A DNA stretch of 64,000 nt, from positions 372,001 to 436,000 of the forward strand of contig NZ_JAEQMU010000001.1 of the NCBI RefSeq assembly GCF_017908035.1. The letters run 5' to 3'. This DNA is from Sphingobacterium tabacisoli. Lineage in GTDB: Bacteria; Bacteroidota; Bacteroidia; Sphingobacteriales; Sphingobacteriaceae. Numbering within the stretch: position 1 is the first letter of the stretch; each line of letters begins with the position of its first letter. The position numbers and the translations under genes were made by a program. The notes beneath the pieces were generated by a model. The model ran no database searches. It worked only from the letters and a program-made list of their open reading frames with translations, and was not told the origin of the DNA. Below are positions 54,137 through 62,986 of this stretch, piece by piece.

Positions 54137-54748
54137 TCAGTATGGTCTTCTTTTCCCACATTTTATTAAGTAAAATGGATAGTTTTCAGTTACTTCAGTT
54201 ATTTCCAGAAGTTCTGAATTACCAAATTCTTGTTCAATGGTTTGTCTATCATAAAAGAATATTTTGACTCCGCCAAACATTTCGAAACGGTCTTTGCTTA
54301 ACAGTTTTCCTTTTCCATAAGTTTGAGCGTCCTTCGTAATTGCTGTAAAAACCATTACGCCGTCTTCGGTTAGCTGGTTAAAACAGTCTTGGATCAGCTT
54401 TGCCCTTTCGTCCTTATTTAACAGGTAAATCAATCCGTAGCAAAATATTCCGTCATACAACTGGTTATCAAAAGGCATATCTGTAACCGAGCCATGATAA
54501 ATTGTCAATTGGCTTCCAAAATGTTTTTGAGCCAGATCAATAGCTGTCTGCGAGATCTCAATACCCGTGACAGTCATTCCGCTCTCCATAAAAATTTGTG
54601 CATTACGGCCATAGCCGATTCCAGGAATGAGAACATTCTTCACTTTATGTTCAAGAAAAAGATCCTTTGTCAGAATGGTAGATTTTGCAGGTTCTAAGCC
54701 CCACATTTCTTGTTTGTCTTTAAATGCTTCCTCCCAAAATTCTGTCAT
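54137..54748 (-). CDS. Class I SAM-dependent methyltransferase
   Basis: 203 residues. Motif I VLIPGIGYGRNAQIF with the Gly-rich SAM loop, VTGIEISQTAID (motif II), YDGIFCYGLIYLLNKDERAKLIQDCF and LTEDGVMVFTAI (post-motif strands). The opening FWEEAFKDKQEMWGLEPAKST resembles thiopurine- or tellurite-type methyltransferases. The substrate is unknown; family call is firm. Confidence 0.9.
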   Translation of the reverse strand: MTEFWEEAFKDKQEMWGLEPAKSTILTKDLFLEHKVKNVLIPGIGYGRNAQIFMESGMTVTGIEISQTAIDLAQKHFGSQLTIYHGSVTDMPFDNQLYDGIFCYGLIYLLNKDERAKLIQDCFNQLTEDGVMVFTAITKDAQTYGKGKLLSKDRFEMFGGVKIFFYDRQTIEQEFGNSELLEITEVTENYPFYLIKCGKRRPY

Positions 54749-54878
54749 AGTCGTTTTGTTATATGCAGGGTATGATGTTGATCACTCTGCTGGACATGCC
54801 GCCCCTCTATCAACTTATTACAGTCCAGCTGATGACTAGACAATATTACTTTATTTTTTTAGACTTTTGTCTTCTGAT

Positions 54879-55982
54879 TCAATATGAGCCAGCAGGGAAT
54901 ATAATGGTAACCGCTATACCTTTTCCTATTTTGTTCTCAAAATATATAATACCCCCTATACGTTTGAATAGATCTTTACAAAGAGAAATTCCAAGACCGC
55001 TACCATTACTACCTGTCATTTTCCTGCGTTCCCAGCTTTTTCCATGGTTAAGGTTCTGAATAGCATGATCTGCTAACTCTTCACTTTCATTCAGTATAAC
55101 GACACCACATTCTCCACTTTCTTTTTTAACGTGATCCACCGAAATAACACCGTTAGGCCGACCATATTTAATGGCGTTGCTGATCACATTTCTAACAACA
55201 AAAGTAAAAATAGGTTCGTTGATATTTAAATATGAGTTTTGATCAATATTATTAATAACTGTTTTTCCTTGCTTCTTAATATCATAACTGAACTGATTGA
55301 GCAATTTATCGATCTCCGTATTCAAGTTTAAGGTAGCTTTGTTTTCAATACTATCCCGTAGCTGGGATTCCGTCCACAGTAATACTTCATCGAGCATAAT
55401 TCTGGACTTCTCAACCTCTTGTCTTAGGGTTTCAAAAAATGCTTCTAACTCCTGTCTTCCCATCAAACACAAGCTTTCCAACTTTAATAATGATTCCATT
55501 GATGCAAAAGGAGCTCTTAGGTCATGAGAAGCTATAGATAATACTTTAGTCTTGAAATTCTCCGCGGCTTTAAGTTCCTCAACATAATTTTTGATATCTA
55601 ATGACTGTTTAACGAGTTCAGAATTTGCTTCTTCCAGCTTTATCTTTTCAGTTTTCAAAACCCTATTCTTTTTTACCAATTGATAGGCCAAAATGAATAT
55701 TATTGTTTTACTCACGACAATTCCAGCGAGCAGAATATTGATTATAGTTTCGGATTCCAAGGCAGTTACTAAAATAGTTTGATGTATAATTTGAACCCCA
55801 AATTTAGATAAAAACTGTGACCGAAAGACAATTAATGTCATAAAGAAGTTATTCCCTACTTTTCGGATATCCAGTATTTCCTTATCATCACTCATCCAAT
55901 CTTTTCTTACAATTAATGGGCTGGTATAATTTCTAATTACGAATGTCAAATTAATTAAGCTTGTGGAATTCCTTAGAGCCAA
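54879..55982 (-). pseudogene. Sensor histidine kinase, 5'-truncated
   Basis: The 367-codon frame has no natural start: it opens with TTG at 55982, 6 bases inside a run after a TAA. Only one membrane segment is present (about 83-103), where a two-segment sensor would be expected. The kinase half is intact: His box SIASHDLRAP (His153), N box FVVRNVISNAIKYGRPNG, and G box GSGLGISLCKDLF. The 5' break lies next to a truncated copy of the gene at 59715. May still be expressed, but sensing should be altered. Confidence 0.65.
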
Positions 55983-56001
55983 TTCAATCCGTTAGAACTT
56001 T

Positions 56002-56139
56002 TCAATCCAGTACTTCTTCATAGATCAATACATTGTCATGCTTTGACACGCTAATCGTTACGAGCGTCGATTTGATACCGTTCTCATTCGGTTTATAAAT
56101 GACATAGATATAACGATCATCCAACATATAGTATAACAT
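56002..56139 (-). pseudogene. Truncated copy of the 188-residue membrane protein gene
   Basis: The 45 codons read MLYYMLDDRYIYVIYKPNENG and end TLVTISVSKHDNVLIYEEVLD. The 3' end of the gene at 59715 reads YKLEDRYIYTVYQPNGKG and TLVTISVSKHDNLLMYEEILD, so the two match at about four of five residues, with matching sequence continuing past the stop. The first three quarters of the gene are missing. Confidence 0.75.
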
Positions 56140-56230
56140 TAAGGAGACCAAAGTCCGACAGATATTTGTGTATTTCATAGAATTACCTATCTTAGAATAT
56201 CATATAAGAAAAATATCTAATCTATAAATT

Positions 56231-57244
56231 ATGTGTCATCATCGACTTATAGTGATTGCATTACTGTTGTTTTTTTCCGTAAGAGCATCTTCTCAGTCCT
56301 TTTCAAACAAAGATTTAAATACGCTTATCGATACTATGAAACAGCATGACATTATCGGTCTGGGGGAGGCCGAACATTTTCGTCAAGGTTATTACAAGTC
56401 AAAGGTAGAACTGATAAAGCATTTTGTAAAACAAAATGTCATAGATATTATTGCCTTAGAGGCTTCAATGAGCGTAACTGACCTCCTCAATAGCTACATT
56501 CACGGTAAGGTAGAGCTGGACCCCAAGAGTGTTTTAGCTTCTCTAAATGAACCCTATTCTTTGCAAGGTGCCGGTTTTTTGGATGCTGTAGAGATATTAG
56601 ACCTGTTGGAGTGGTTAAAACAGCATAACGCAGGTAACGACCAGAGTGTAAAGCTTGTTGGTATAGATTTTCAGAACTATTCTATTCCATTATCCAAATT
56701 AGAAAAATACATTGGTGATGACCTCAGCATGTTGGAAGAAACTCAAGAGACTCAAAAATTGATAGATAAAAGCCTTCGCTCGATTCTCGACAGTGGTCCT
56801 GAGGTAACAATGACTCCCGAATGGCTCCATGATTTTAGAAAGGCGAAGTATAATGTACAAACGTTAAAAGGGCAGATCGCCAACAAAGAAAACGCTGTTT
56901 TTTTTCGAGAATTAGAGCAGTTTACAACCTTATGGGACGATCCCACTTTTCCAAGAGATTCTATGATGTATGAAAATCTCAAGCAGCATCTTTCTCCTGG
57001 TTTACGCGTGATTGTATGGGCCCATAATTTTCATATTGAAAATGATCCAGCATTTGTGGGATATAAGAAGCTCGGGGTCTTTCTGAAGGAAAACCATCCA
57101 GATAGATATTTAATAATTGGCGTTTCAGATTCCGAGCGTGATAGTAATTCTCCTGCTATCAATATCCACTCACCGGATGCTAAATATGATATGATGATTA
57201 GCGTGGATAAAGGAAGCAAATGTGAGCGATTATTACCAGATTAG
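56231..57244 (+). CDS. Secreted erythromycin-esterase-like protein
   Basis: 337 residues. Signal peptide to about 22 (SVRASSQ). The family core is seen: IIGLGEAEHFRQGYYKSKVELIKHFV with the catalytic-type E and H, IIALEASMSVTDLLNSYI, ILDLLEWLKQHNAG, LVGIDFQNYS and LRVIVWAHNFHIEND. Erythromycin esterases open macrolide rings, but most relatives have unknown substrates, and the short length leaves resistance unproved. Confidence 0.85.
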   Translation: MCHHRLIVIALLLFFSVRASSQSFSNKDLNTLIDTMKQHDIIGLGEAEHFRQGYYKSKVELIKHFVKQNVIDIIALEASMSVTDLLNSYIHGKVELDPKSVLASLNEPYSLQGAGFLDAVEILDLLEWLKQHNAGNDQSVKLVGIDFQNYSIPLSKLEKYIGDDLSMLEETQETQKLIDKSLRSILDSGPEVTMTPEWLHDFRKAKYNVQTLKGQIANKENAVFFRELEQFTTLWDDPTFPRDSMMYENLKQHLSPGLRVIVWAHNFHIENDPAFVGYKKLGVFLKENHPDRYLIIGVSDSERDSNSPAINIHSPDAKYDMMISVDKGSKCERLLPD

Positions 57245-57288
57245 ATAATTGAATATTTTGCATCAATTTGAAGCTATACTAGCTTATT

Positions 57289-57876
57289 TTACAAAAACGC
57301 TGTCTGATTGATAAAATCCCTTACGAATGCTTTTTTTTCAGCATCTGGTAATCTGATGTCCAGCATAAACGTAAGGTTACCCGTCTTTCCTCCCTTGGCA
57401 TGCATGACGATAAAACATGTCCCTCTCGACTTCCTAAAAAAGTAACCAGCATCCAGATCAGATCTTTTGATAATCTCCTGTACATATACGTCCTCCTCCT
57501 CATCAACTAGAGAAATTGAAAGCAGATTGTCTAGTGATTCCTCAATCGGCACAGTAGAATAATCCGACCTACCATACTTAAAAACAAGCAATCCTTTCTG
57601 TTGCTCAGGTTCTCCTTCATGATAATATATCTCGTAATAAAAAGAGTTTCCAGGCATTGGACGCACAGGTGTAGGGAACTTCCTCGGGAACGAATTTATC
57701 TGCTCATATATACTGTCCTGGAGCTTTGCTATTCTGGCATAATCTCCTGTGATTGAGCTTTGGTCTTTCAGATGAGGATTGGATATTTTCTGGTTGACAA
57801 AGATGTAAGAGCCGTCTTGAGCCTCTGCTATATTCATTCCCAGAATGAGTAATATTGAAAAGAAGATTTGTCTCAT
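57289..57876 (-). CDS. Secreted hypothetical protein
   Basis: 195 residues, signal peptide to about 19 (GMNIAEAQ). A mature domain follows with FYYEIYYHEGEPEQQKG, VFKYGRSDYSTVPIEESLDNLLSIS and the strand GTCFIVMHAKGGKTGNLTFMLDIRLP. I do not recognise the family. A structured inverted-repeat region lies just upstream. Confidence 0.7.
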   Translation of the reverse strand: MRQIFFSILLILGMNIAEAQDGSYIFVNQKISNPHLKDQSSITGDYARIAKLQDSIYEQINSFPRKFPTPVRPMPGNSFYYEIYYHEGEPEQQKGLLVFKYGRSDYSTVPIEESLDNLLSISLVDEEEDVYVQEIIKRSDLDAGYFFRKSRGTCFIVMHAKGGKTGNLTFMLDIRLPDAEKKAFVRDFINQTAFL

Positions 57877-57907
57877 AATGCTTTATTAGTAAAATATTAA
57901 TCCTGGC

Positions 57908-57987
57908 ACGGGCGGATGTCCGTACAAACTCCCCGTACGCTATCGGTATAAATTAGGTCAAGGCATTCCTTACAAAGGAGCGCCCGT
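57908..57987. other. Possible three-way-junction structured element
   Basis: Outer stem ACGGGCG (57908-57914) with CGCCCGT (57981-57987). Inside are two hairpins: CGTAC (57921-57925) with GTACG (57935-57939), and TCCTT (57967-57971) with AAGGA (57975-57979). The region lies between the two minus-strand genes, close to the start of the one at 57876, so it would be in its leader. The GC content is higher than its surroundings. Confidence 0.35.
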
Positions 57988-58001
57988 CTGCAGAGCTCAC
58001 C

Positions 58002-59231
58002 TTATTTAATAAGCGAAGAGCGATTGTCAATATTGAGTTTTTCAAAGATAATCTTTAGATGATACTTCACCGTATTCTCAGAAATAAAAAGAGTATTCCC
58101 TATTTCCTTATTCGTTTTTCCTTCTCTGATCAGATTTATAATTTCAATATGCCGCCTTTTAAGGTCATATTTCTCCAGATTCAACAGTCCGTTATCATCT
58201 TCTTCACGATGTTCCTTTCTATTGACATACGACTCAAGCCGAGCTCGCATATGCACGACCTCGTTTTCCATTAACACTCTTCGCTGCTTATTCGACTTCA
58301 AAAGCTTAAAGAGAAGAAACAACAAAGCAGATAATAATACAATGACACCCGTTAGTGCAATTGTCATATATTTTCTATTCTTTAACGTTATATCATTCCT
58401 TTGCTGCTGCAGTTCTTTCTCTAAATCATTTAGCTTGCCGCTGCGATTAGCCGCGTCATACTTTCTGCGCTGTTTTGTTACTTCAAGTTGAGCTAAATAA
58501 GCGTCTTTATAATTGCCGTTGTCTGCGTAAAAATAGATAATAGTCTCTAGCATAGTAATCTTATAAAGATCGATGCCAAACTGTTCAGCATAGGACATTC
58601 CTTTCTCATAAGCGGCAATCGCTTTATCCTGCTGCCCCATTAAATTGTAAAGTTCTACTTTTACTTTATACACTATCGGAAGATGCTTGGGATTCTCTTT
58701 CTCCAGAAGCATAATACAATAGTCATAAATAGTATTTGCAACAGAATAATTGCCCTTATGCATTTCCAGATGACCCATAATACATTCATAAAAAGCACGG
58801 GTCTCGCCATCAATATGTTTTAATTTTTCGGGTGTGACCTGTTCTAGAAGCGCAGTAAATTCATCATTTCTTTTAGTATCAAAATAAATAAAGAGCTTTT
58901 CAATAAGGACACGGCTGCTTGCTGCTTCTGCAAAGTCAGTTTTTTGACCTGATTTCTCCGCAAGATCTAAATTGATAAGTGCGCCCGTATAATTGTAAAG
59001 ACTTTTATACGTTAATGACCGCAGCAAGTAGGCATGAAATAAGTCCTGAGCAGTAGAGCTAGAGTTGCCTATTATTCTATCAAGCACTAAAATAGACTGC
59101 TCATGTTGGTTTTTATCATTGAGACCTAAAATCTCCACCTTTAAAGAGTCGGAATTGATTTTTTGCGCGAATCCAACAGTAGTAACAAAGAAAGCCATGT
59201 AGACACATAGAAGCCTGCAGAAATTAAACAT
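58002..59231 (-). CDS. TPR-LuxR membrane regulator
   Basis: 409 residues. Signal-type N-terminus (MAFFVTTVGFAQ), periplasmic TPR-like helices to about 280, a membrane segment near 286-306 (TIALTGVIVLLSALLFLLFKLL), a coiled region and a C-terminal LuxR helix-turn-helix (RRHIEIINLIREGKTNKEIGNTLFISENTVKYHLKIIFEKLNI). This is the usual Bacteroidota single-protein arrangement for sensing outside and binding DNA inside. Target unknown. Confidence 0.9.
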   Translation of the reverse strand: MFNFCRLLCVYMAFFVTTVGFAQKINSDSLKVEILGLNDKNQHEQSILVLDRIIGNSSSTAQDLFHAYLLRSLTYKSLYNYTGALINLDLAEKSGQKTDFAEAASSRVLIEKLFIYFDTKRNDEFTALLEQVTPEKLKHIDGETRAFYECIMGHLEMHKGNYSVANTIYDYCIMLLEKENPKHLPIVYKVKVELYNLMGQQDKAIAAYEKGMSYAEQFGIDLYKITMLETIIYFYADNGNYKDAYLAQLEVTKQRRKYDAANRSGKLNDLEKELQQQRNDITLKNRKYMTIALTGVIVLLSALLFLLFKLLKSNKQRRVLMENEVVHMRARLESYVNRKEHREEDDNGLLNLEKYDLKRRHIEIINLIREGKTNKEIGNTLFISENTVKYHLKIIFEKLNIDNRSSLIK

Positions 59232-59540
59232 AAAGAACTAAATGACTTGATTAATATGATTTTTAATTAAGATAGGTTAAAATGCAAATATAAGTAAGAT
59301 TCATTATTGGTAGAGTATTAATTTATAATCTTTCGCTAAATACTACGCTGAGGCAATAATCTTCCGTAATGAAGTCTGTAAACTCATTGTTCGTCGGCAC
59401 TATCAAAGGTTTACAGCACGTACATGCCTATTTATATTACAATTAACAATACCAAAGCTAATACCGGCAGTATCACTAATTTTCTCTTCATAAATTCTTC
59501 GATAAATTTTCATCTATAATTCAAGCACATCATTTACTCT
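59232..59540. other. Intergenic, no gene seen
   Basis: AT-rich, stops in all frames; its right end runs into an IS-like remnant. Confidence 0.4.
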
Positions 59541-59693
59541 ACATTTCCAGACGTATAGCCATTTTGCTCAAACCACTTTCAACTATTGGAGGTCCTGCCA
59601 ATTTTTCTACTACAACGGCAGAAGTCTTCGATCTTTCGGCACTCTTTTGCACGCTCGGACAATCTGGCTTTCTGTAAAACGTCTCTTTTTATT
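59541..59693 (-). mobile_element. Degraded IS3-family transposase fragment (OrfA start)
   Basis: On the minus strand the sequence opens NKKRRFTESQIV, the standard OrfA start of IS3-type transposases, and in a shifted frame continues AKECRKIEDFCR, recalling the RKVEDICRE motif. Several stops interrupt it and no terminal inverted repeats were seen. A dead element of about 150 bases. Confidence 0.45.
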
Positions 59694-59714
59694 TTATTAA
59701 TCCATCAGAAGTTC

Positions 59715-60281
59715 TCAATCCAGTATCTCTTCATACATCAATAAATTGTCATGCTTTGATACACTAATTGTTACGAGCGTCGGTGTGATTCCCTTTCCAT
59801 TCGGTTGATAGACCGTATAAATATAACGATCCTCCAGCTTATAGTTTACCTTCAGCGTATCACCTTCATACCTGTCCTCTACCAATTCTGGCAGATATAG
59901 GTCGGTGCCTCTATCATAGCTACTCCATGCTCTTTGATTGATGAATGACCGTTTATCTCTGTCCGAAATAGAAAGCTTCAACGAATGACTATAATCGTTA
60001 AATCCACCACTTGTATTAGATAGAATTTCAAAGTCATCCTGCAACACAATGTTATGCTTACTTAATAACTCATTCGCGTCAGATTTCGAGAAAAAAGAGT
60101 CCTCAAAAACGAAGAATATAGCCCCAGACAATACCATTAGTACCAGGATTGAAGAAACAATAGCCCCGGCTACTTTATGCCCCGTTTTCTTTAGTATCCA
60201 ATAGATGCCAAATATGATCAGGCCTAATAAAGTGATAAAAGGCGCGAATATTATAAGGTGAAAAAAGAAAGCATCTATCAT
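59715..60281 (-). CDS. Hypothetical membrane protein
   Basis: 188 residues. Two N-terminal membrane segments (FFFHLIIFAPFITLLGLIIFGIYWIL; AGAIVSSILVLMVLSGAIFFV), then a soluble domain of about 110 residues (ELVEDRYEGDTLKVNYKLEDRYIYTVY) ending VSKHDNLLMYEEILD. Not recognised. A truncated copy of its 3' end exists at 56002. It abuts the IS-like remnant downstream. Confidence 0.75.
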   Translation of the reverse strand: MIDAFFFHLIIFAPFITLLGLIIFGIYWILKKTGHKVAGAIVSSILVLMVLSGAIFFVFEDSFFSKSDANELLSKHNIVLQDDFEILSNTSGGFNDYSHSLKLSISDRDKRSFINQRAWSSYDRGTDLYLPELVEDRYEGDTLKVNYKLEDRYIYTVYQPNGKGITPTLVTISVSKHDNLLMYEEILD

Positions 60282-60346
60282 ATTTAATGTTAGTTCACGC
60301 CTCTAATATACTCATTCTTTTATCGTTCATAAATAGGAGGGGCGAA

Positions 60347-60931
60347 CTATCCCTCTTTCCCCACCTTGTAACCGATTTTATCACGTTCAGGTAGGGGAGG
60401 CTTATCTAGTTTATTCTCCAGACGATCGATATATTCAAATACAAGGTCTATGTTTTTGCCCTGCGAATCCTGCTTCTTGGAGAGCTTTTCCATGGCGAGC
60501 CGCATATCCGCAAGCTCTAGATGTATCTGTGTCGTATCATTCAAGAACTGCCTCATTTTGGTAAAGATTCGCATGATCTGAATATTGATAGCTATAGCTA
60601 ACTCGCTATTTAAGACACTAGATAACATCAGGACACCATGTTCTGTGAAAACAAAAGGTGAATATGTCCGTCCTCCTCTGCCTTTTTTTGAGGTCGCAAT
60701 TTGCGACCTCAAAACTTCAAGCTCTTTATCATCAAGCTGAAACATAAAATCTGCTGGAAATCGAGAAGAATTTCTTCGGACTTGCTCATTCAATCTCTTA
60801 GTTTCCACTCCATAAAGCTCGGCGAGATCTCTGTCTAACATGACTTTCTGCCCACGAAAGACATATATCCTATTCATCAATACCTCATCTGCGAGGTTCG
60901 TATCTACTGTGTTTTCAGCATGCTGTTCCAT
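60347..60931 (-). CDS. ORF6N-domain protein
   Basis: 194 residues. The ORF6N domain spans about 14-110 (IYVFRGQKVMLDRDLAELYGVETKRLNEQVRRNSSRFPADFMFQLDDKE, then RSPFVFTEHGVLMLSSVLNS-like PFVFTEHGVLMLSSVLNSELAIAINI). This family is named from phage and is common in Bacteroidota chromosomes, with putative DNA binding. The rest is a coiled helix and a basic tail. Function unknown; perhaps phage-derived. Confidence 0.9.
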   Translation of the reverse strand: MEQHAENTVDTNLADEVLMNRIYVFRGQKVMLDRDLAELYGVETKRLNEQVRRNSSRFPADFMFQLDDKELEVLRSQIATSKKGRGGRTYSPFVFTEHGVLMLSSVLNSELAIAINIQIMRIFTKMRQFLNDTTQIHLELADMRLAMEKLSKKQDSQGKNIDLVFEYIDRLENKLDKPPLPERDKIGYKVGKEG

Positions 60932-61012
60932 AATCTAGCTGTTTGGTTATGACCAAGATAAGGATAAAAAATTATTTAAGCTAAAAATATTAGTAATTTT
61001 AAGATTATCTAT

Positions 61013-61417
61013 TTATGTATTATCACAATCCACCTCCTCCTTCGGTATCCGCTTCATCTTAAGCAGCAAGCCGCAGACAGCGCTAGCAATAATATAATAG
61101 GAACCTATAGGCAAGATAAGCCCAGAGTCCAGCAGATACAGTGTCAGGCAAATACCTATCGTAGTCCACAAAATTACGATCAGCTTTACCCATATCGTCT
61201 TTAGTGTAGACCGCTCCGCAATATGGTAGACAAAAAGATAAAGTAATAGCGTTGGTAGGGAGAGCATCATACCTGCCTGTAAAGCCTCCGGAAACATTTC
61301 GAATAATCCAATAGTTTTATCACGATGGATTATTCCCATATCCTTTATAATCTGCGACAGAATAGGAGCCAATACCAATGTAACGATCCAATATTTAAAT
61401 ATATATCCCCAGTCCAA
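61013..61417 (-). CDS. Small hypothetical membrane protein
   Basis: 134 residues from the TTG at 61417, with about four membrane segments (KYWIVTLVLAPILSQII, LSLPTLLLYLFVYHIA, IWVKLIVILWTTIGICLTLYLL, YYIIASAVCGLLLKM). Not recognised. The start is in the same frame 12 bases after the previous gene's stop, so it is certainly in operon with it and possibly with the lipase upstream. Confidence 0.7.
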   Translation of the reverse strand: MDWGYIFKYWIVTLVLAPILSQIIKDMGIIHRDKTIGLFEMFPEALQAGMMLSLPTLLLYLFVYHIAERSTLKTIWVKLIVILWTTIGICLTLYLLDSGLILPIGSYYIIASAVCGLLLKMKRIPKEEVDCDNT

Positions 61418-61429
61418 TTTTATAAAACT

Positions 61430-61900
61430 TTAGTTATCCGCAGATACATCACTAGCCTTTGATACTTCTCTTTCGTTGCTCTTACTATTCAATAGGTAAT
61501 ATATAAAGATCGAAAACACAAAATTTAAGAACCAGGCAAGTAACTCTGCTTTTTTAGGAGCAGTGATATCATAACCTCCCATCGTCAAATAGGCAATAGG
61601 TGTGATCAGTGTTAGCGCAAAACCAGTTGCTATAAGTTGCAGTTTGCTGTTGTGCTTAATTAACAGCTTTCCCAATCGAACAATAGGATAGTACACCCCT
61701 AAACTCACCACGATAGGTATTATATTATAAAATAATGAAGCCTGTATCATCTCTAGGAAACTTATGCTTGTAGCATTTGGAAACGATGATACAATCTCAG
61801 GGAGAAATGTCTCATTGGTCAGATTATACTTCATTATCTTCAGGTAGAAAAGCAGAAAAGAAAGATCCTTGATAAGGATATGTATAGGAAACCAGTTCAT
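61430..61900 (-). CDS. Hypothetical membrane protein
   Basis: 156 residues from 61900, or 134 from an internal ATG (MKYNLTNETF). About four membrane segments (LFYNIIPIVVSLGVYYPIV, LIATGFALTLITPIAYLTM, LLAWFLNFVFSIFIYYLL). Not recognised. It follows the lipase gene by 27 bases on the same strand, suggesting a unit of lipase plus two membrane proteins. Confidence 0.72.
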   Translation of the reverse strand: MNWFPIHILIKDLSFLLFYLKIMKYNLTNETFLPEIVSSFPNATSISFLEMIQASLFYNIIPIVVSLGVYYPIVRLGKLLIKHNSKLQLIATGFALTLITPIAYLTMGGYDITAPKKAELLAWFLNFVFSIFIYYLLNSKSNEREVSKASDVSADN

Positions 61901-61927
61901 ATTTTATATCTTAGCTCCATAGACTCT

Positions 61928-62713
61928 TTACAGTCCAATGCTTTTCAATCCGTCTACAACATCCGGATAGACCTGTGGTATGTTTAGATTTCCGATTTTC
62001 ATACGACCTATATCTGTAATACCCGCATGAGATATACCTTTTGTCGTCTTTACATGCTCAAATTTTTCACCCCACCTAGTGTTTTCCAAAGTTACCATTC
62101 CATCATTCTCGCCAGCGGTTCTTCTTAGATATTTAAAGCTCAGAGCATAGAATAAATCATCTTGGGGGATGTTCATTGTTGACGCCATACTTTGATAGAA
62201 TACCTTATTGCTATCTTGATTCTCCGTGTTAAAACGCAACATATTACTTGTGCTCAGATTCTGGATTAGTTCTATTGGGTTGGGAGAGTTGCCTCCAAAA
62301 AGAAAAGCAATCTTCTGAATAAGCTTTCTTGTAATCGAATCCTCTGAAAGATACCTTTCGAGAAAAAAATCAGCGATCGGAGTCCCTAGGTGCGGAGTAG
62401 ATACAGTAGTCAGAGATGCGATAATATTCTCTTCGTTAAGTTGTGAGATCATATAACGGGCATCTATGCCTCCTTTAGAGTGAGCTATTAGATTGAATTT
62501 TTCCACATCGTCTCTCTCTGCTATTTCTTGGAGAGTCGATTTAAGCATTTTAGCATTGTCGGTTACAGCGCCCCATGCATCAGTGTTTCCATAATAAAAG
62601 GGAATATTGTTCTCTGAAAATGTTTTCGGAATTCGGCCCTAGAACAAGCTGTTATCTCTAGCTGCTGTTCCATGGATTAATACTATAGGAAATTTTAATT
62701 TTAGATTTTCCAT
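61928..62713 (-). pseudogene. Lipase-like alpha/beta hydrolase interrupted by a TAG codon
   Basis: The frame from ATG at 62713 reads MENLKLKFPIVLIHGTAARDN, then SLF, a TAG codon at 62641-62639, and GRIPKTFSENNIPFYYGNTDAWGAV, continuing without break to 61928. PIVLIHGT is the oxyanion-side start and FNLIAHSKGGIDARYM the nucleophile elbow (Ser in HSKGG) of a bacterial lipase. The family usually has Trp where the TAG stands (WGRIP), so a single TGG to TAG change explains it. The piece from 62548 onward may be translated alone but lacks the HGT motif. Confidence 0.75.
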
Positions 62714-62848
62714 TTTCGGTATGTTATCGCCCCATTTTTTGATAGCTGTAGTCCCTACAATAGTTCATGACCCTAATATATCCAATATTTTGTTGTATCA
62801 CAACAGCGAATTTTGGTTATTTTTGATTTTTAAAGGGTAGAACTTATT

Positions 62849-62932
62849 ATGAAATTTGAAGACCTATATTGGCATGATTCCATCATCAAAAACATAGCGA
62901 TAGATCGAGCAAATCCGGGATATCAGGATACG
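62849..62932 (+). pseudogene. 5' fragment of an unidentified gene
   Basis: Reads MKFEDLYWHDSIIKNIAIDR and ANPGYQDT, a plausible gene start, then loses coding character. It runs in frame into the following lipoprotein gene, giving a false 215-residue ORF. Confidence 0.4.
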
Positions 62933-62986
62933 ACTATTTTTGACGATAACCTCATCCCAATCTTCTTTAATTATATGACTGTTATT

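Noticed and set aside
54627..54839. 70-codon plus-strand ORF over the methyltransferase start
   Set aside because: Antisense shadow of the methyltransferase; its tail is intergenic without a recognisable pattern.
56231..57244. Macrolide resistance gene
   Set aside because: The family core is present, but most erythromycin-esterase-like proteins are not resistance enzymes and the protein is short and secreted.
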